From Oribacterium sinus (GTDB taxonomy: Bacteria > Bacillota > Clostridia > Lachnospirales > Lachnospiraceae): a stretch of DNA of 64,000 nucleotides. Both the position numbers and the translations under genes were made by a program. Below are positions 8,134 to 16,894 of this stretch, piece by piece (position 1 is the first letter of the stretch; each line of letters opens with the position of its first letter). The notes under the pieces were generated by a model. The model searched no databases. It saw only the letters and a program-made list of their open reading frames with translations, and was not told the DNA's origin. The DNA lies in contig NZ_JACHHH010000004.1 in assembly GCF_014202695.1 (NCBI RefSeq), positions 104,622 through 168,621 of the forward strand. The letters run 5' to 3'.

Positions 8134-8353
8134 GCCCTAAACTAAGACAAAGAGTAAATAAGAATAAATATTATTTTTTAGAGCTTTGTTAAAATTATAC
8201 AAATAGATGAAAAGGGAAAGAGTCTTTCCGTCTATAGAAAAGCCCTTAGGAATGGGGTATACTAAAAAACAGAACAAATAGAGGTTAAAGGCAGAAAGCA
8301 AATGTCACAAACCCTCAGCAGAACAAAAGGATAAGACATAAAGGAGGCAGAAG

Positions 8354-9865
8354 ATGGCTTGTACAACGATTTTGGTAGGAAGAGAGGCATCCTACGACGG
8401 ATCCACTATGATTGCAAGAAATGAGGATTCCGGCTCAGGATCATTTTCCCCTAAGAAGTTTATAGTGGTGGAACCCAAGGACCAGGGCGAGACTTATACC
8501 TCGGTACTGTCCCATGTGACCATTCCCCTTCCCAAGAATCCCCTTCGCTATACCTGCATGCCCAATGCGGTGGCAGGAGAAGGCATCTGGGGTGCAGCAG
8601 GGGTAAACAGTGAAAATGTTTCCATGACCGCAACGGAAACCATTACCAGTAATGAACGAGTGCTCTCCGGAGACCCTCTGGTAGTGTATAAGAAGGCGGA
8701 AGACGGAGAAGAGGAGCAAATCGGCGGAATCGGTGAAGAGGATTTAGTTACTTTGGTGCTTCCTTACATTCATTCTGCAAGAGAGGGTGTGCTTCGTTTG
8801 GGTGAGCTGCTGGAGCAGTACGGAACCTACGAGATGAACGGCATTGCCTTTTCCGATGCAGAGGAAATCTGGTGGCTGGAAACCATTGGCGGACATCACT
8901 ACATTGCCAGAAGAGTGCCGGACAATGCCTATGTGATGATGCCAAACCAGCTGGGCATTGACTACTTTGACTTTGAAGATGCCTTTGGGCAGCAGGAGGA
9001 ATACATCTGTTCCAAGGATTTAAAGGAATTTATCAAAAAGAATCATTTGGATCTTCGATTTGAAGACGAAATCGAAAAGACCGGGGGGGACTGGATTAAT
9101 CCAAGAGAGTGCTTCGGCTCCCATTCCGATGCGGACCATGTGTATAACACCCCAAGAGCCTGGTATATGGCAAGATATTTTAACCGAAATACCTTCCGTT
9201 TCGAAGGGGAAAATGCGGAGTTTACCCCGGAATCCGATGACATTCCCTGGTGCTTATGCCCGGAATTAAAGATTACTCCGGAGGATGTAAAATATATCCT
9301 TTCCGCACATTTTCAGGGTACTCCCTACGACTGCTACGGAAAATACGGGGAGGAAAAGGAAAGAGGAAAGTACCGTCCCATCGGGATTAGCAGAAACAAT
9401 TTCTTAAGCCTTACCCAGATTCGTCCGAATGTGCCTAAGGAATATGCGGTTTTGGAATGGGTTTGCTTCGGCTCCAACACCTTCAACGCCTTCGTGCCCT
9501 TCTATGCCAATATTGACAAGACTCCGGAATACTTTGCCAATACGGAAAAGCGGGTAACTACGGAAAGCTTCTACTGGGCAAATCGCATTATCGGGGCTTT
9601 GGCAGATAGCCAATACAGCCACTGCCGCTCCCATATTGAGCGTTACCAGGGCAAGGTGCCCACTAAGGCTTATACGATTATGAAGGCCTTTGAAGAAGAG
9701 CTGGAAAAGCACGGAAAGAAGAAAAAAGGAATTTCCTCCCTATTAGAAGAATGCAATGAAAAGATAGCGGACATGGTAAAGAAAGAAACCGAAGACGTAC
9801 TGGATAAAGTACTCTATGAAGTCAGCTGCCAGATGAAGAACGGCTACGGTCGCTCGGATGCTTAA
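8354..9865 (+). CDS. C69 family dipeptidase
   Basis: The protein (503 residues) starts MACTTILVGREASYDGSTMI and continues ARNEDSG, the N-terminal nucleophile signature of C69 peptidases, where removal of the first residues exposes Cys3. The family hydrolyses a wide range of dipeptides. There is no signal peptide, so it should be cytosolic. A GGAGG ribosome site is 8 bases upstream. It has no operon partner, and its stop is followed at once by a half copy of the large palindromic repeat. Confidence 0.9.
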   Translation: MACTTILVGREASYDGSTMIARNEDSGSGSFSPKKFIVVEPKDQGETYTSVLSHVTIPLPKNPLRYTCMPNAVAGEGIWGAAGVNSENVSMTATETITSNERVLSGDPLVVYKKAEDGEEEQIGGIGEEDLVTLVLPYIHSAREGVLRLGELLEQYGTYEMNGIAFSDAEEIWWLETIGGHHYIARRVPDNAYVMMPNQLGIDYFDFEDAFGQQEEYICSKDLKEFIKKNHLDLRFEDEIEKTGGDWINPRECFGSHSDADHVYNTPRAWYMARYFNRNTFRFEGENAEFTPESDDIPWCLCPELKITPEDVKYILSAHFQGTPYDCYGKYGEEKERGKYRPIGISRNNFLSLTQIRPNVPKEYAVLEWVCFGSNTFNAFVPFYANIDKTPEYFANTEKRVTTESFYWANRIIGALADSQYSHCRSHIERYQGKVPTKAYTIMKAFEEELEKHGKKKKGISSLLEECNEKIADMVKKETEDVLDKVLYEVSCQMKNGYGRSDA

Positions 9866-9867
9866 CA

Positions 9868-9915
9868 TGGGCGAGGTTAGCGAGAGCGTGCCCTGATTAC
9901 AGACCTATACTGCAT
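9868..9915 (-). repeat. Half copy of the large palindromic repeat family
   Basis: GCGAGGTTAGCGAGAGCGTG followed by CCCTGATTACAGACCTATACTGCAT is the conserved central block and one arm of the repeat described at 57426-57624, in reverse orientation. The complementary arm is missing. It begins 3 bases after the dipeptidase stop codon. Confidence 0.8.
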
Positions 9916-10053
9916 AAAAGCCAATTATTCAAAGAACTTTTTTGGGGAAAAGCCCTACTCCCCTTGCCAGTTCTTCCGCTTTCCCCTTATAATAGGTGGG
10001 AAAAAGCCATTTTATAGTAAAGTTCCGAAATATCGGAAGCAGAGAGGGGAAAA

Positions 10054-11691
10054 ATGATTGCAGCAAGTAATGTAACCTATCGTGTAGGGAAGAAGGCCCT
10101 TTTTGAAGAGGTCAACATCAAGTTTACGGAGGGGAACTGTTATGGGGTAATCGGTGCCAACGGTGCCGGTAAGTCCACCTTGTTAAAGATTTTATCCGGA
10201 GCCTTGGAGCCCAGTTCCGGTGAAGTCATCATTACCCCGGGACAGCGCTTGTCCGTATTGGAACAGGATCAGTTTAAATATGATGCTTATCCCGTACTCA
10301 GTACCGTAATCATGGGAAATAAGCGTTTGTATGAGGTAATGCAGGAAAAGGATGCTCTCTATGCAAAGGCGGATTTTTCCGACGAGGACGGTATCCGTGC
10401 AGCGGAGCTGGAGGGAGAATTTGCCCAGATGGACGGCTGGAATGCGGAGTCCGATGCGGAGACCATGTTAAACGGCTTAGGAATCGGCCCGGAGCTTCAC
10501 CACAAGATGATGAACGAGTTAAAGGGTTCCGAGAAGGTGAAGGTACTTTTGGCTAAGGCGCTTTTCGGAAATCCGGACATTCTGCTTTTGGACGAGCCTA
10601 CCAACCACTTGGATTTGGGTTCTATCGAATGGCTGGAGGACTTCCTCATTAACTTTGAAAATACCGTCATTGTAGTCAGCCATGACCGTTACTTCTTGAA
10701 TAAGGTTTGTACCAACATTGCGGATATCGACTACGGAAAGATTACACTCTTTGCCGGAAACTATGATTTCTGGTTTGAGTCCTCTCAGTTGATTGTCCGT
10801 CAGCAGAAGGAAGCCAATCGAAAGAAGGAAGAGAAGATCAAGGAATTGCAGGAGTTTATCCAGCGATTCTCCGCAAATGCTTCCAAGTCCAAGCAGGCGA
10901 CCTCCAGAAAGCGTGCCTTGGAGAAGATTGAGCTGGATGACATTAAGCCATCCTCCAGACAGTATCCGTATATCCAGTTTAAGCCAAACCGTGAAATCGG
11001 AAATGATGTTTTGGAAGTGAACAACCTGACAAAGACCATTAACGGCGTAAAGGTTTTGGACAATATCAGCTTTATCTTAAATCGTACCGATAAGGTAGCT
11101 TTGGTTGGACCTAACGAGTTGGCAAAGACTGTACTTATGCAGATTCTTTCCGGAGAAATGGAGCCGGATTCCGGAGATTATAAGTGGGGATTAACCACCA
11201 GTCAGTCCTATTTCCCGAAGGACAATACCAAGGAATTTGATTCCGAGGACACCATTGTGGAATGGCTTACCCAGTATTCCCCGGACAAGGATACCCAGTT
11301 CGTAAGAGGGTATTTGGGAAGAATGCTCTTTAAGGGAGATGACGGTGTAAAGAAGGTCAACGTCCTTTCCGGAGGAGAAAAGGTTCGTTGTATGCTTTCC
11401 AAGATGATGATTTCCGGATCCAATGTCCTGATTTTGGATGAGCCTACAGACCACCTGGATATGGAAGCAATTTCCGCCTTAAACGACGGTTTAAAGAACT
11501 TCCCCGGGGTAATCATCTTTGCTTCCCGTGACCATCAGGTTGTGGAAACCACCGCAAACCGTATCATGGAAATCATTGACGGAAAGCTTATTGACAAACT
11601 CACCACCTATGATGAGTACCTGGCTTCCGATGAGGAAATCAAGAAGAGATTTACCTTTACTCTCTCTGAGGAAGATGCAGGAGATAACTAA
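10054..11691 (+). CDS. ABC-F family ATPase (YbiT/YkpA-like)
   Basis: A 545-residue duplicated ABC ATPase with no membrane segment, joined by a charged helical linker (about residues 240-320) as in ABC-F ribosome factors. Domain 1 has Walker A GANGAGKST and LLLDEPTNHLD, but its signature loop reads LKGSE instead of LSGGE. Domain 2 has a normal LSGGEKVR and LDEPTDHLD, but its Walker A is degenerate (GPNELAKT). I recall similar deviations in the YkpA-like branch, so they may be a subfamily trait rather than decay. Expected role: acting on ribosomes in translation; resistance function not implied. Confidence 0.85.
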   Translation: MIAASNVTYRVGKKALFEEVNIKFTEGNCYGVIGANGAGKSTLLKILSGALEPSSGEVIITPGQRLSVLEQDQFKYDAYPVLSTVIMGNKRLYEVMQEKDALYAKADFSDEDGIRAAELEGEFAQMDGWNAESDAETMLNGLGIGPELHHKMMNELKGSEKVKVLLAKALFGNPDILLLDEPTNHLDLGSIEWLEDFLINFENTVIVVSHDRYFLNKVCTNIADIDYGKITLFAGNYDFWFESSQLIVRQQKEANRKKEEKIKELQEFIQRFSANASKSKQATSRKRALEKIELDDIKPSSRQYPYIQFKPNREIGNDVLEVNNLTKTINGVKVLDNISFILNRTDKVALVGPNELAKTVLMQILSGEMEPDSGDYKWGLTTSQSYFPKDNTKEFDSEDTIVEWLTQYSPDKDTQFVRGYLGRMLFKGDDGVKKVNVLSGGEKVRCMLSKMMISGSNVLILDEPTDHLDMEAISALNDGLKNFPGVIIFASRDHQVVETTANRIMEIIDGKLIDKLTTYDEYLASDEEIKKRFTFTLSEEDAGDN

Positions 11692-11715
11692 AACAGGCTT
11701 AAAAAGATGTCATAG

Positions 11716-12105
11716 AAAAGGAGCTGTAAAAATCAAGGAAATTTTCTAAGCAATATAGGTCTGAACTTGGGCACGCTCTCGCTAGCTTAATCCCACATAT
11801 TGAAGGACTGTATTTATTATAAAGATTCGCTCTAATGCAGTAGGTGTCTATAATTGGGGCACGCTCCCGCTAACCTCGCCTTCGTAGCAGTACTAACTTC
11901 AAGCTTCGCTTTACTCGCTTTCAGTAAGTACTGACGGGCTCAGATTACCCCTATTATAGACACCTACTGCATTATTCGCTTCACTTATTGATTTTTACAG
12001 TTCTTTACTTCGCGGGATTTCGTAAGTATCGGGATTAGACTACCCCGCATTCAGACCTATATTGCCGAAAATTTCTTTATTATTTTAATTTTTACAGCTC
12101 CTTTT
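11716..12105 (+). repeat. Large palindromic repeat, outer copy interrupted by a second copy
   Basis: The ends AAAAGGAGCTGTAAAAAT (11716-11733) and its exact complement (12088-12105) and the next arms GCAATATAGGTCTGAA (11750-11765) and its complement (12050-12065) are those of the repeat at 57426-57624. Its centre is replaced by another copy at 11803-12005. A T run follows the right end, so the transcript of the ABC-F gene could end here. The remaining bases of this 469-bp gap hold nothing else I can identify. Confidence 0.85.
11803..12005 (+). repeat. Large palindromic repeat, inner copy nested in the outer copy
   Basis: Arms of 21 bp (11833-11853 and 11954-11974) are perfectly complementary but differ in sequence from the outer copy. 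The conserved blocks GGGGCACGCTCCCGCTAACC and GACGGGCTCAGATTACCCC are in the expected places. The end sequences AAGGACTGTA and TACAGTTCTT bound the copy. Being intact inside another copy, it must have arrived later. Confidence 0.85.
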
Positions 12106-12178
12106 TTGAATGGTCATCTTATTTCAAGGCAGTTTTTCCCTATAATCTTATAGTTAGGGAATGAGCAGAGGTGATTTG

Positions 12179-12424
12179 ATGAAAGAATCGGTAGAAAACA
12201 AACTGAATAACATTCATGAATTGGAATTTACCCTATTTTGTATTGAAAGCTTAGCAGAAGCTTTGCATAAGGACGGTGCAAGCGTCTATCACGAGCTTAG
12301 CAGTGGAAAGAACTTTTTGCAGAACTATATCATACCGGAATACGAGGTGCTTCATACGCAAGGAAAAGAATATATCCTTCAGGAGCTTTTGTCTGTGATG
12401 AAAGAATGGGGGGTGAAGCTATGA
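12179..12424 (+). CDS. DUF3791-like small protein
   Basis: The 81-residue product reads MKESVENKLNNIHELEFTLF, then CIESLAEALHKDG, then YIIPEYEVLHTQGKEYI. The FCIE...YEVLHTQGKEYI pattern fits DUF3791, a family usually found in small clusters and often beside DUF3990 (ADP-ribosyltransferase-like) proteins. I chose ATG 12179, six codons inside the longest frame, because GAGGTG lies 5 bases before it. The stop overlaps the next start (ATGA), so the two are coupled. Toxin-antitoxin involvement is inference. Confidence 0.65.
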   Translation: MKESVENKLNNIHELEFTLFCIESLAEALHKDGASVYHELSSGKNFLQNYIIPEYEVLHTQGKEYILQELLSVMKEWGVKL

Positions 12425-12639
12425 ATGCCCATCCCGTTCTTTTACAAAAAAAATACGCCCGCATTATAGCAGGCTTTGCAGAGAAAGAAAAAATATCTTT
12501 AGAAAATGCCTTGGATTTTTTTTATAAATCTGAGCTGTATCAGCTCATTAGCCAAGGCATTTCCGATATGCATTGCAGAAGTGACTTATATCTGATTGAT
12601 GAGTTGGAAGAAGAATATAAGGATTCTCAAAGAAAGTAG
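12421..12639 (+). CDS. DUF3791-like small protein (second of pair)
   Basis: Seventy-two residues: MNAHPVLLQKKYARIIAGFA ... ISLENALDFFYKSELYQLIS ... GISDMHCRSDLYLIDELEEE. This LLQKKYARII.FA...ALDFFY.S..Y.LIS.GISDMHC.SD.YL..EL pattern is common in Lachnospiraceae next to the previous family and is usually placed with DUF3791. ATG 12421 follows a GGGGGGTG ribosome site and overlaps the upstream stop by four bases. No DUF3990 partner is present, so the pair may be an orphaned module. Confidence 0.65.
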   Translation: MNAHPVLLQKKYARIIAGFAEKEKISLENALDFFYKSELYQLISQGISDMHCRSDLYLIDELEEEYKDSQRK

Positions 12640-12644
12640 TAACG

Positions 12645-13226
12645 CTATTCCTTCCACTGCAAATGATGCAAGGCTCCTTCCTTACTTAAGAAGGGGAAAT
12701 CCTGCTGCCGAAGCGCCTCATATAAAATGATGGCTACGGAATTAGAAAGATTTAGAGAGCGAGCTTCCTCCAGCATAGGAATGCGGATACACTGTTCCTC
12801 GTTATCTACCAGAATCTCCTCCGGAATTCCTGCGGATTCCTTTCCGAAGACAATGTAATCATTGGGAGAAAAGGAGACCTCCGTATGGGTTTTATGAGCC
12901 TTGGTGGTGGCGTACCAAACCTTGGGAAGAGCAATTTTTTTGCCGGAAGCATTTTCCGAGGCGGTGTTTTCCGAGGAAGCTTCTCCCATTGCTTTTTCCA
13001 TTTCTCTCTTTTCTTCCTCCACACCGTTTATAAATTCCTCATAGGAAATATATTCCCGAAGCTTTAACAAAGACCAGTAATCCATGCCGGCTTTTTTGAT
13101 GTTTTTATCATTCAAAATAAAGCCATAGGGCTTAATCAGGTGCAGGGTACTTTTGGTCGCCACGCAGGTTCTGCCGATGGCTCCGGTATTAAAGGGAATT
13201 TCCGGTTCATGTAAAACGATATTCAT
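12645..13226 (-). CDS. trmL: tRNA (cytidine/uridine-34 2'-O)-methyltransferase TrmL
   Basis: A 193-residue SPOUT methyltransferase. The family motifs are NIVLHEPEIPFNTGAIGRTC at the N-terminus, FGKESAGIPEEIL, and the knot-forming IRIPMLEEARSLNLSNSVAI. It methylates the wobble ribose of tRNA-Leu isoacceptors. Compared with the usual ~155 residues it carries an insertion of about 28 residues (EEKREMEKAMGEASSENTAS...), charged and low in complexity, between the N-terminal part and KVWYATTKAHK. The insert is in frame and the catalytic motifs are intact, so the protein should be active. Confidence 0.92.
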   Translation of the reverse strand: MNIVLHEPEIPFNTGAIGRTCVATKSTLHLIKPYGFILNDKNIKKAGMDYWSLLKLREYISYEEFINGVEEEKREMEKAMGEASSENTASENASGKKIALPKVWYATTKAHKTHTEVSFSPNDYIVFGKESAGIPEEILVDNEEQCIRIPMLEEARSLNLSNSVAIILYEALRQQDFPFLSKEGALHHLQWKE

Positions 13227-13301
13227 ACAGTCTCTCCGATTCTATCCATTATCTTTATGGCTCAGCGTATAATCTTCTCGGTAATTTGCGGTTCACAGGA
13301 T

Positions 13302-13610
13302 TTAGGAACCGATTTTTGCAGCCACTTTTTTTGCAATGGAATCTGCCAGGATTTTCTTTTTCTTTGCAGCATCCTCTTCCTTCTCGGAAGCAGAAGCTAC
13401 GGACTGCTTTCCCTCAATCGCCAAATGTCCGATAGCCTGATATTTTACGGTCTGGTATTCATTTTCATTGCTTTTCCAGTTGGGGCAGTGAGAACGGCTA
13501 CCCTCCTGCCACATCTTGGCAATTTCATCTTCATCAAATTCGGCCATGCACTCGTAATCTTCCTCTTCATCGTCAAAAGCCAAATTTCTGCATAATTCAC
13601 ATTCACACAT
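13302..13610 (-). CDS. DUF6472-like cysteine-rich small protein
   Basis: The 102-residue product starts MCECELCRNLAFDDEEEDYE and then CMAEFDEDEIAKMW ... CPNWKSNENEY. Four cysteines spaced CxxC...C...C suggest a small metal-binding fold, as in the DUF6472 proteins of Lachnospiraceae. The C-terminal third is a lysine/alanine-rich tail (EKEEDAAKKKKILADSIAKK) similar in composition to the tail of the neighbouring Nth. It lies 57 bases downstream of nth on the same strand and may be co-transcribed with it. Confidence 0.65.
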   Translation of the reverse strand: MCECELCRNLAFDDEEEDYECMAEFDEDEIAKMWQEGSRSHCPNWKSNENEYQTVKYQAIGHLAIEGKQSVASASEKEEDAAKKKKILADSIAKKVAAKIGS

Positions 13611-13667
13611 GGACTAATCCTCCAAACTATTCTTTACAGTAGGCTTGTTTGCCTCTTTTTTCATACT

Positions 13668-14498
13668 TTATTCTGCGACTTTTTTCGCCAATGTCTTTCT
13701 GGAGCCAACGGCAACATTTGCCTCTAACTTCTTCAAACCTGCATTCTCTGCAGCAGACTTTTTCTTTTCAACAGTCTTCTTTGCAGCAGGCTTTTTCTTT
13801 TCGATAGCCTTTCTTTCCCCCACAGGTCTCCAGGTCTCCGGGTCCTTCTTGCTGGAAGGGCAGAGATCCTGCAAATAACATTCGCCGCACTTGGGACTTT
13901 GGGAAGTACAAAGGGTTCTTCCTAAAGCAATGATGTGGGTGTTCCAACGAATCCAAAACTCCTCCGGAAGATGCTCCATGAGCTGAAATTCCACCTTGGT
14001 GGGATCTGGAGAATCCGCCAGCCCCAAACGGTTGGAAATGCGCTTTACATGGGTATCCACCACGATAGAGGGAATATGGTAAATGTTTCCTAATATCAGA
14101 TTTCCGGTTTTCCGTCCCACCCCGGGAAGGGCAGTTAAGGCCTCAATATTCCGGGGAACCTCCCCTCCATACTCCTCTACCAGCGCTTTGGCACAGGCCT
14201 TCATATTTTTGGCCTTGTTATGATAAAAACCGGTGGAATGGATATCCTCTTCCAGCTCCTTTAAATCACAATCCGCAAAGGCTTGCAAATCTTTATATTT
14301 CACAAAAAGCTTTTCCGTCACCATATTTACCCGGGCATCGGTGCACTGGGCACTTAAAATGGTGGCAAAAAGCAACTGCCAGGCATTTTTCGCCTCTAAA
14401 AAAATCATGGGCCGGTCCCCATAATGGGCATCCAGCCTCTTCATGATTTCTCGAACTCTCATTTCTCTTTTTTTCTTTGATTCAGAACGAATAAACAT
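13668..14498 (-). CDS. nth: Endonuclease III
   Basis: DNA glycosylase/AP lyase for oxidised pyrimidines. The helix-hairpin-helix LPGVGRKTGN holds the catalytic Lys, VVDTHVKR the catalytic Asp, and CTSQSPKCGECYLQDLC the [4Fe-4S] ligands (C-X6-C-X2-C-X5-C). The enzyme core ends near residue 215; a further ~60 residues form a Lys/Ala/Glu-rich tail (KKKPAAKKTVEKKK...) not found in typical Nth (about 210 residues). The tail could bind DNA non-specifically. The start MFIRSESKKKREMRV is the only good in-frame choice. Confidence 0.93.
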   Translation of the reverse strand: MFIRSESKKKREMRVREIMKRLDAHYGDRPMIFLEAKNAWQLLFATILSAQCTDARVNMVTEKLFVKYKDLQAFADCDLKELEEDIHSTGFYHNKAKNMKACAKALVEEYGGEVPRNIEALTALPGVGRKTGNLILGNIYHIPSIVVDTHVKRISNRLGLADSPDPTKVEFQLMEHLPEEFWIRWNTHIIALGRTLCTSQSPKCGECYLQDLCPSSKKDPETWRPVGERKAIEKKKPAAKKTVEKKKSAAENAGLKKLEANVAVGSRKTLAKKVAE

Positions 14499-14634
14499 TA
14501 TTTCCTGTATTTCTTTCTATAGATAGTTTTATTTTTCAAAAGGTATCTGAAGATACCAAACTAAGAAGCTATAGTATGCTCTCTTAAGAAGTTATATAGT
14601 TGCCCCTCTTAGGATAACGCAAGCATGACATTTT

Positions 14635-15135
14635 TTAAAATTCAATAGTAATGCTTCTCCCGGTGGGCTGGTAGGGGTAATAGCGTACACCGGCGGCGTC
14701 CAACATTCTCTTGGAAGCCTTTACCGCAGGAGTATCCGCATACTTATCTTCCCAGTACACCAAGGTTTTGATGCCGGATTGGATAATGGCCTTTGCACAC
14801 TCGTTGCAGGGGAAGAGGGTGACATAAATCGTGGCGCCCTCCAGGGAACCGCCCCGATAATTCAAAATCGCGTTCAATTCCGCATGGGTTACGTAAAAAT
14901 ACTTGGCGTTATAGGGATCCTGCTCCGCCTTCATTTTCGCCCAAGGGAAAATGTCGTCGGAGCAACCCTTTGGGAAGCCGTTGTAGCCCATGGAGAGAAT
15001 CTTATGATCCGGGGAAACGATGCAGGCTCCTACCTGGGTGGAGGGGTCCTTGGAACGGTGGGCAGATAGAGTACAGATCCCCATAAAATATTCATCCCAG
15101 GAAATCGCGTCCTGCCGCTTATCATTTTCACTCAT
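14635..15135 (-). CDS. dCMP deaminase (ComEB-like)
   Basis: A 166-residue member of the deoxycytidylate deaminase family. Zinc-site motifs are HAELNAI (His and catalytic Glu) and PCNECAKAI (two Cys). STQVGACIVSPDHKILSMGY forms the usual N-terminal strand pair. The enzyme makes dUMP from dCMP for thymidylate synthesis. A ribosome site AGGAGG lies about 10 bases upstream of ATG 15135. Single gene; flanking gaps are short. Confidence 0.92.
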   Translation of the reverse strand: MSENDKRQDAISWDEYFMGICTLSAHRSKDPSTQVGACIVSPDHKILSMGYNGFPKGCSDDIFPWAKMKAEQDPYNAKYFYVTHAELNAILNYRGGSLEGATIYVTLFPCNECAKAIIQSGIKTLVYWEDKYADTPAVKASKRMLDAAGVRYYPYQPTGRSITIEF

Positions 15136-15373
15136 AGAAAACCCTCCTTTTCATCGAAAAAACATGTATTCTTTAGGCTCTAATGATAGCAAAAGCTAGG
15201 GGGAATGGAAAGAGAGAGAATGAGGATTATTTGTTTTTTAATAAAACTTATGATAAAACTAAGGAAAAGCTGACTTTTCCATGTCAAACACGGAAAAGAA
15301 ATATAGGATAGAAGGTAAATGTCGTGGATTCCCTTAACTAAATTCAAAAAACGAATTATCAAAGGAGAATAGG

Positions 15374-16672
15374 ATGTTTTGTAGAAAATGTGGTTTAAAA
15401 AATGATGATGATGCCGTATTCTGCAAACTTTGTGGAGCAAGATTGTCCGAAGAGGAAGTAGAACAGCTTTCGGAGGGAACCCTTTCTCTTTCCTCCACGC
15501 CCCCGGTGCCAAACGAATCGGTTGTAGGGAATAAGACAGTGGCTACAAAAGAAGCTAAGGCTTTGAAACCAAAGAAAAAATTACATTTACATTTTTTTAT
15601 TTGCCTTCTTCTGGCGTTTCTTATAGGGAGCAGTGGAACTTGGATATATCTACAATTCTTTAAGAAAATTACAATTCCCTTAGATGAATATGTGAAGGTG
15701 AATATCCATGGACCAAGTGGGTATGCAGTAGCAGGTACAGAAATAGACTGGGATGGAATCGAAAGGGATTATGGGGGAAAATTATCCTTCACGCAGTTGG
15801 CGAAATCGAAGGGTTTGGAGGAGCTTTATCATTCTCCGATAACTTGCTTGTTTGAATCTATCAGTTCTCCCAGTCTTAAGAAAGAGAAAAACATTAAAAA
15901 TGGAGATTTAATTGCTTATCAGTGGAACTTTGATGACAGAGAGATTACCCGTTATTTAAATTGTAAACTGAAATTAGAGAATAAAAAGATAAAAGCCCAT
16001 ACCGATGCTTCTGTGAAAGAAGAGGATATTTTCGGGAAAATGGAAATTAAGGCAGTAGGAGATAATGGATATGGCAAGATAGTTCTAAGAGCTTTACCAG
16101 AAGGTCTTAAAAAAGATGACTTTATAATATATTCCAATTTTTTTTTATCTAATGGCTCCAAAGTAGATATTGATTTACGATACAGCCCGCTTTACTACTA
16201 TGAATCTTGCGGTATTTTACCCAGTAAAAAGAACATAACTTATACTGTTTCAGGCTTGGGGGAAAGTTCAGAGGAGAAAGATACTGCTATAGGCACAGAA
16301 GATTCTTCGATGCCGTTTTCTACAGCAGAGGATGATGCGAGAACTGAGGAGGCAAAAGCACAGTATGCTGTATCGGACTATATTTGCCCCTACAGTTCCT
16401 TCAGGTTGATTACGAAGCAGGATATGACCGAATTGATGGCAGAGTATCCAAAGGATCTCTTCCCCGGGCAAAGGTCGCTTGCTCAGATGATTATAAATGA
16501 GATATATGCCAGATACGGTTATGAGTTTAAGGATCCGGAGCTCAATGATTATTTTGAGCAATTTTATTGGTACTCTTCTCTCCGGGATCGGATATCAAAT
16601 GTGGATAATATTTATCGACAAATGTCAGAGATTGAAAAGAAAAATGTGGAGTTCTTAAAGACCTATCCTTAA
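15374..16672 (+). CDS. Zinc-ribbon membrane-anchored protein with C-terminal YARHG domain
   Basis: The 432-residue protein starts MFCRKCGLKNDDDAVFCKLC then GARLSEE, a four-cysteine zinc ribbon (CxxC...CxxC). After a charged linker a single transmembrane helix (about residues 75-97, LHFFICLLLAFLIGSSGTWI) anchors it. The large outer region ends with INEIYARYGYEFKDPELNDY then FEQFYWY, the YARHG domain of extracellular proteins of Firmicutes. The zinc ribbon is thus cytoplasmic and the YARHG domain outside. Function unknown; it looks like a surface sensor or envelope factor. RBS AAAGGAG precedes the start. Confidence 0.8.
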   Translation: MFCRKCGLKNDDDAVFCKLCGARLSEEEVEQLSEGTLSLSSTPPVPNESVVGNKTVATKEAKALKPKKKLHLHFFICLLLAFLIGSSGTWIYLQFFKKITIPLDEYVKVNIHGPSGYAVAGTEIDWDGIERDYGGKLSFTQLAKSKGLEELYHSPITCLFESISSPSLKKEKNIKNGDLIAYQWNFDDREITRYLNCKLKLENKKIKAHTDASVKEEDIFGKMEIKAVGDNGYGKIVLRALPEGLKKDDFIIYSNFFLSNGSKVDIDLRYSPLYYYESCGILPSKKNITYTVSGLGESSEEKDTAIGTEDSSMPFSTAEDDARTEEAKAQYAVSDYICPYSSFRLITKQDMTELMAEYPKDLFPGQRSLAQMIINEIYARYGYEFKDPELNDYFEQFYWYSSLRDRISNVDNIYRQMSEIEKKNVEFLKTYP

Positions 16673-16724
16673 GCAGTTTTGCAAGGCACTAAGCCTATTC
16701 TGAAGTATTTCATAAGATTTAGAT

Positions 16725-16762
16725 ATACCCCTTTACTGAAGAGACAGTAAAGGGGTATTATC
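16725..16762 (+). terminator. Hairpin terminator after the YARHG protein gene
   Basis: A 14-bp perfect stem, ATACCCCTTTACTG (16725-16738) with its complement (16745-16758), has a 6-base loop. The T run after it is weak (ATTATCAT), so termination may be partial. Confidence 0.6.
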
Positions 16763-16772
16763 ATATTTCAGA

Positions 16773-16894
16773 ATAAATAGCGTGGGTGAAGCCTGTGACT
16801 CCTCAAATGAGAAGGAGTGACATGGGTGCAACAAGGAAGTCTGGTGAAACTTAAGTAAGAAATGACACGAACAGGGATAGTGAGGAGGTCATAG
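16773..16894 (+). ncRNA. Structured leader of unknown type before the transglutaminase-like gene
   Basis: CCTGTGACTCCT pairs with AGGAGTGACATGGG (with a small internal loop), and AAGTCTGGTGAAACTT forms a second hairpin. The run GGGTGCAACAAGGAAGTCTG followed by GTGAAACTTAAGT recalls domain I of bacterial group II introns, but no intron 5' boundary, domain V or maturase is present, so it may be an intron fragment or an unrelated leader. It ends in the GAGGAGG ribosome site of the next gene. Confidence 0.3.

Noticed and set aside
15180..15512. Minus-strand hydrophobic frame upstream of the YARHG protein gene
   Set aside because: Overlaps the promoter region and the start of the zinc-ribbon gene; composition reflects AT-rich DNA.
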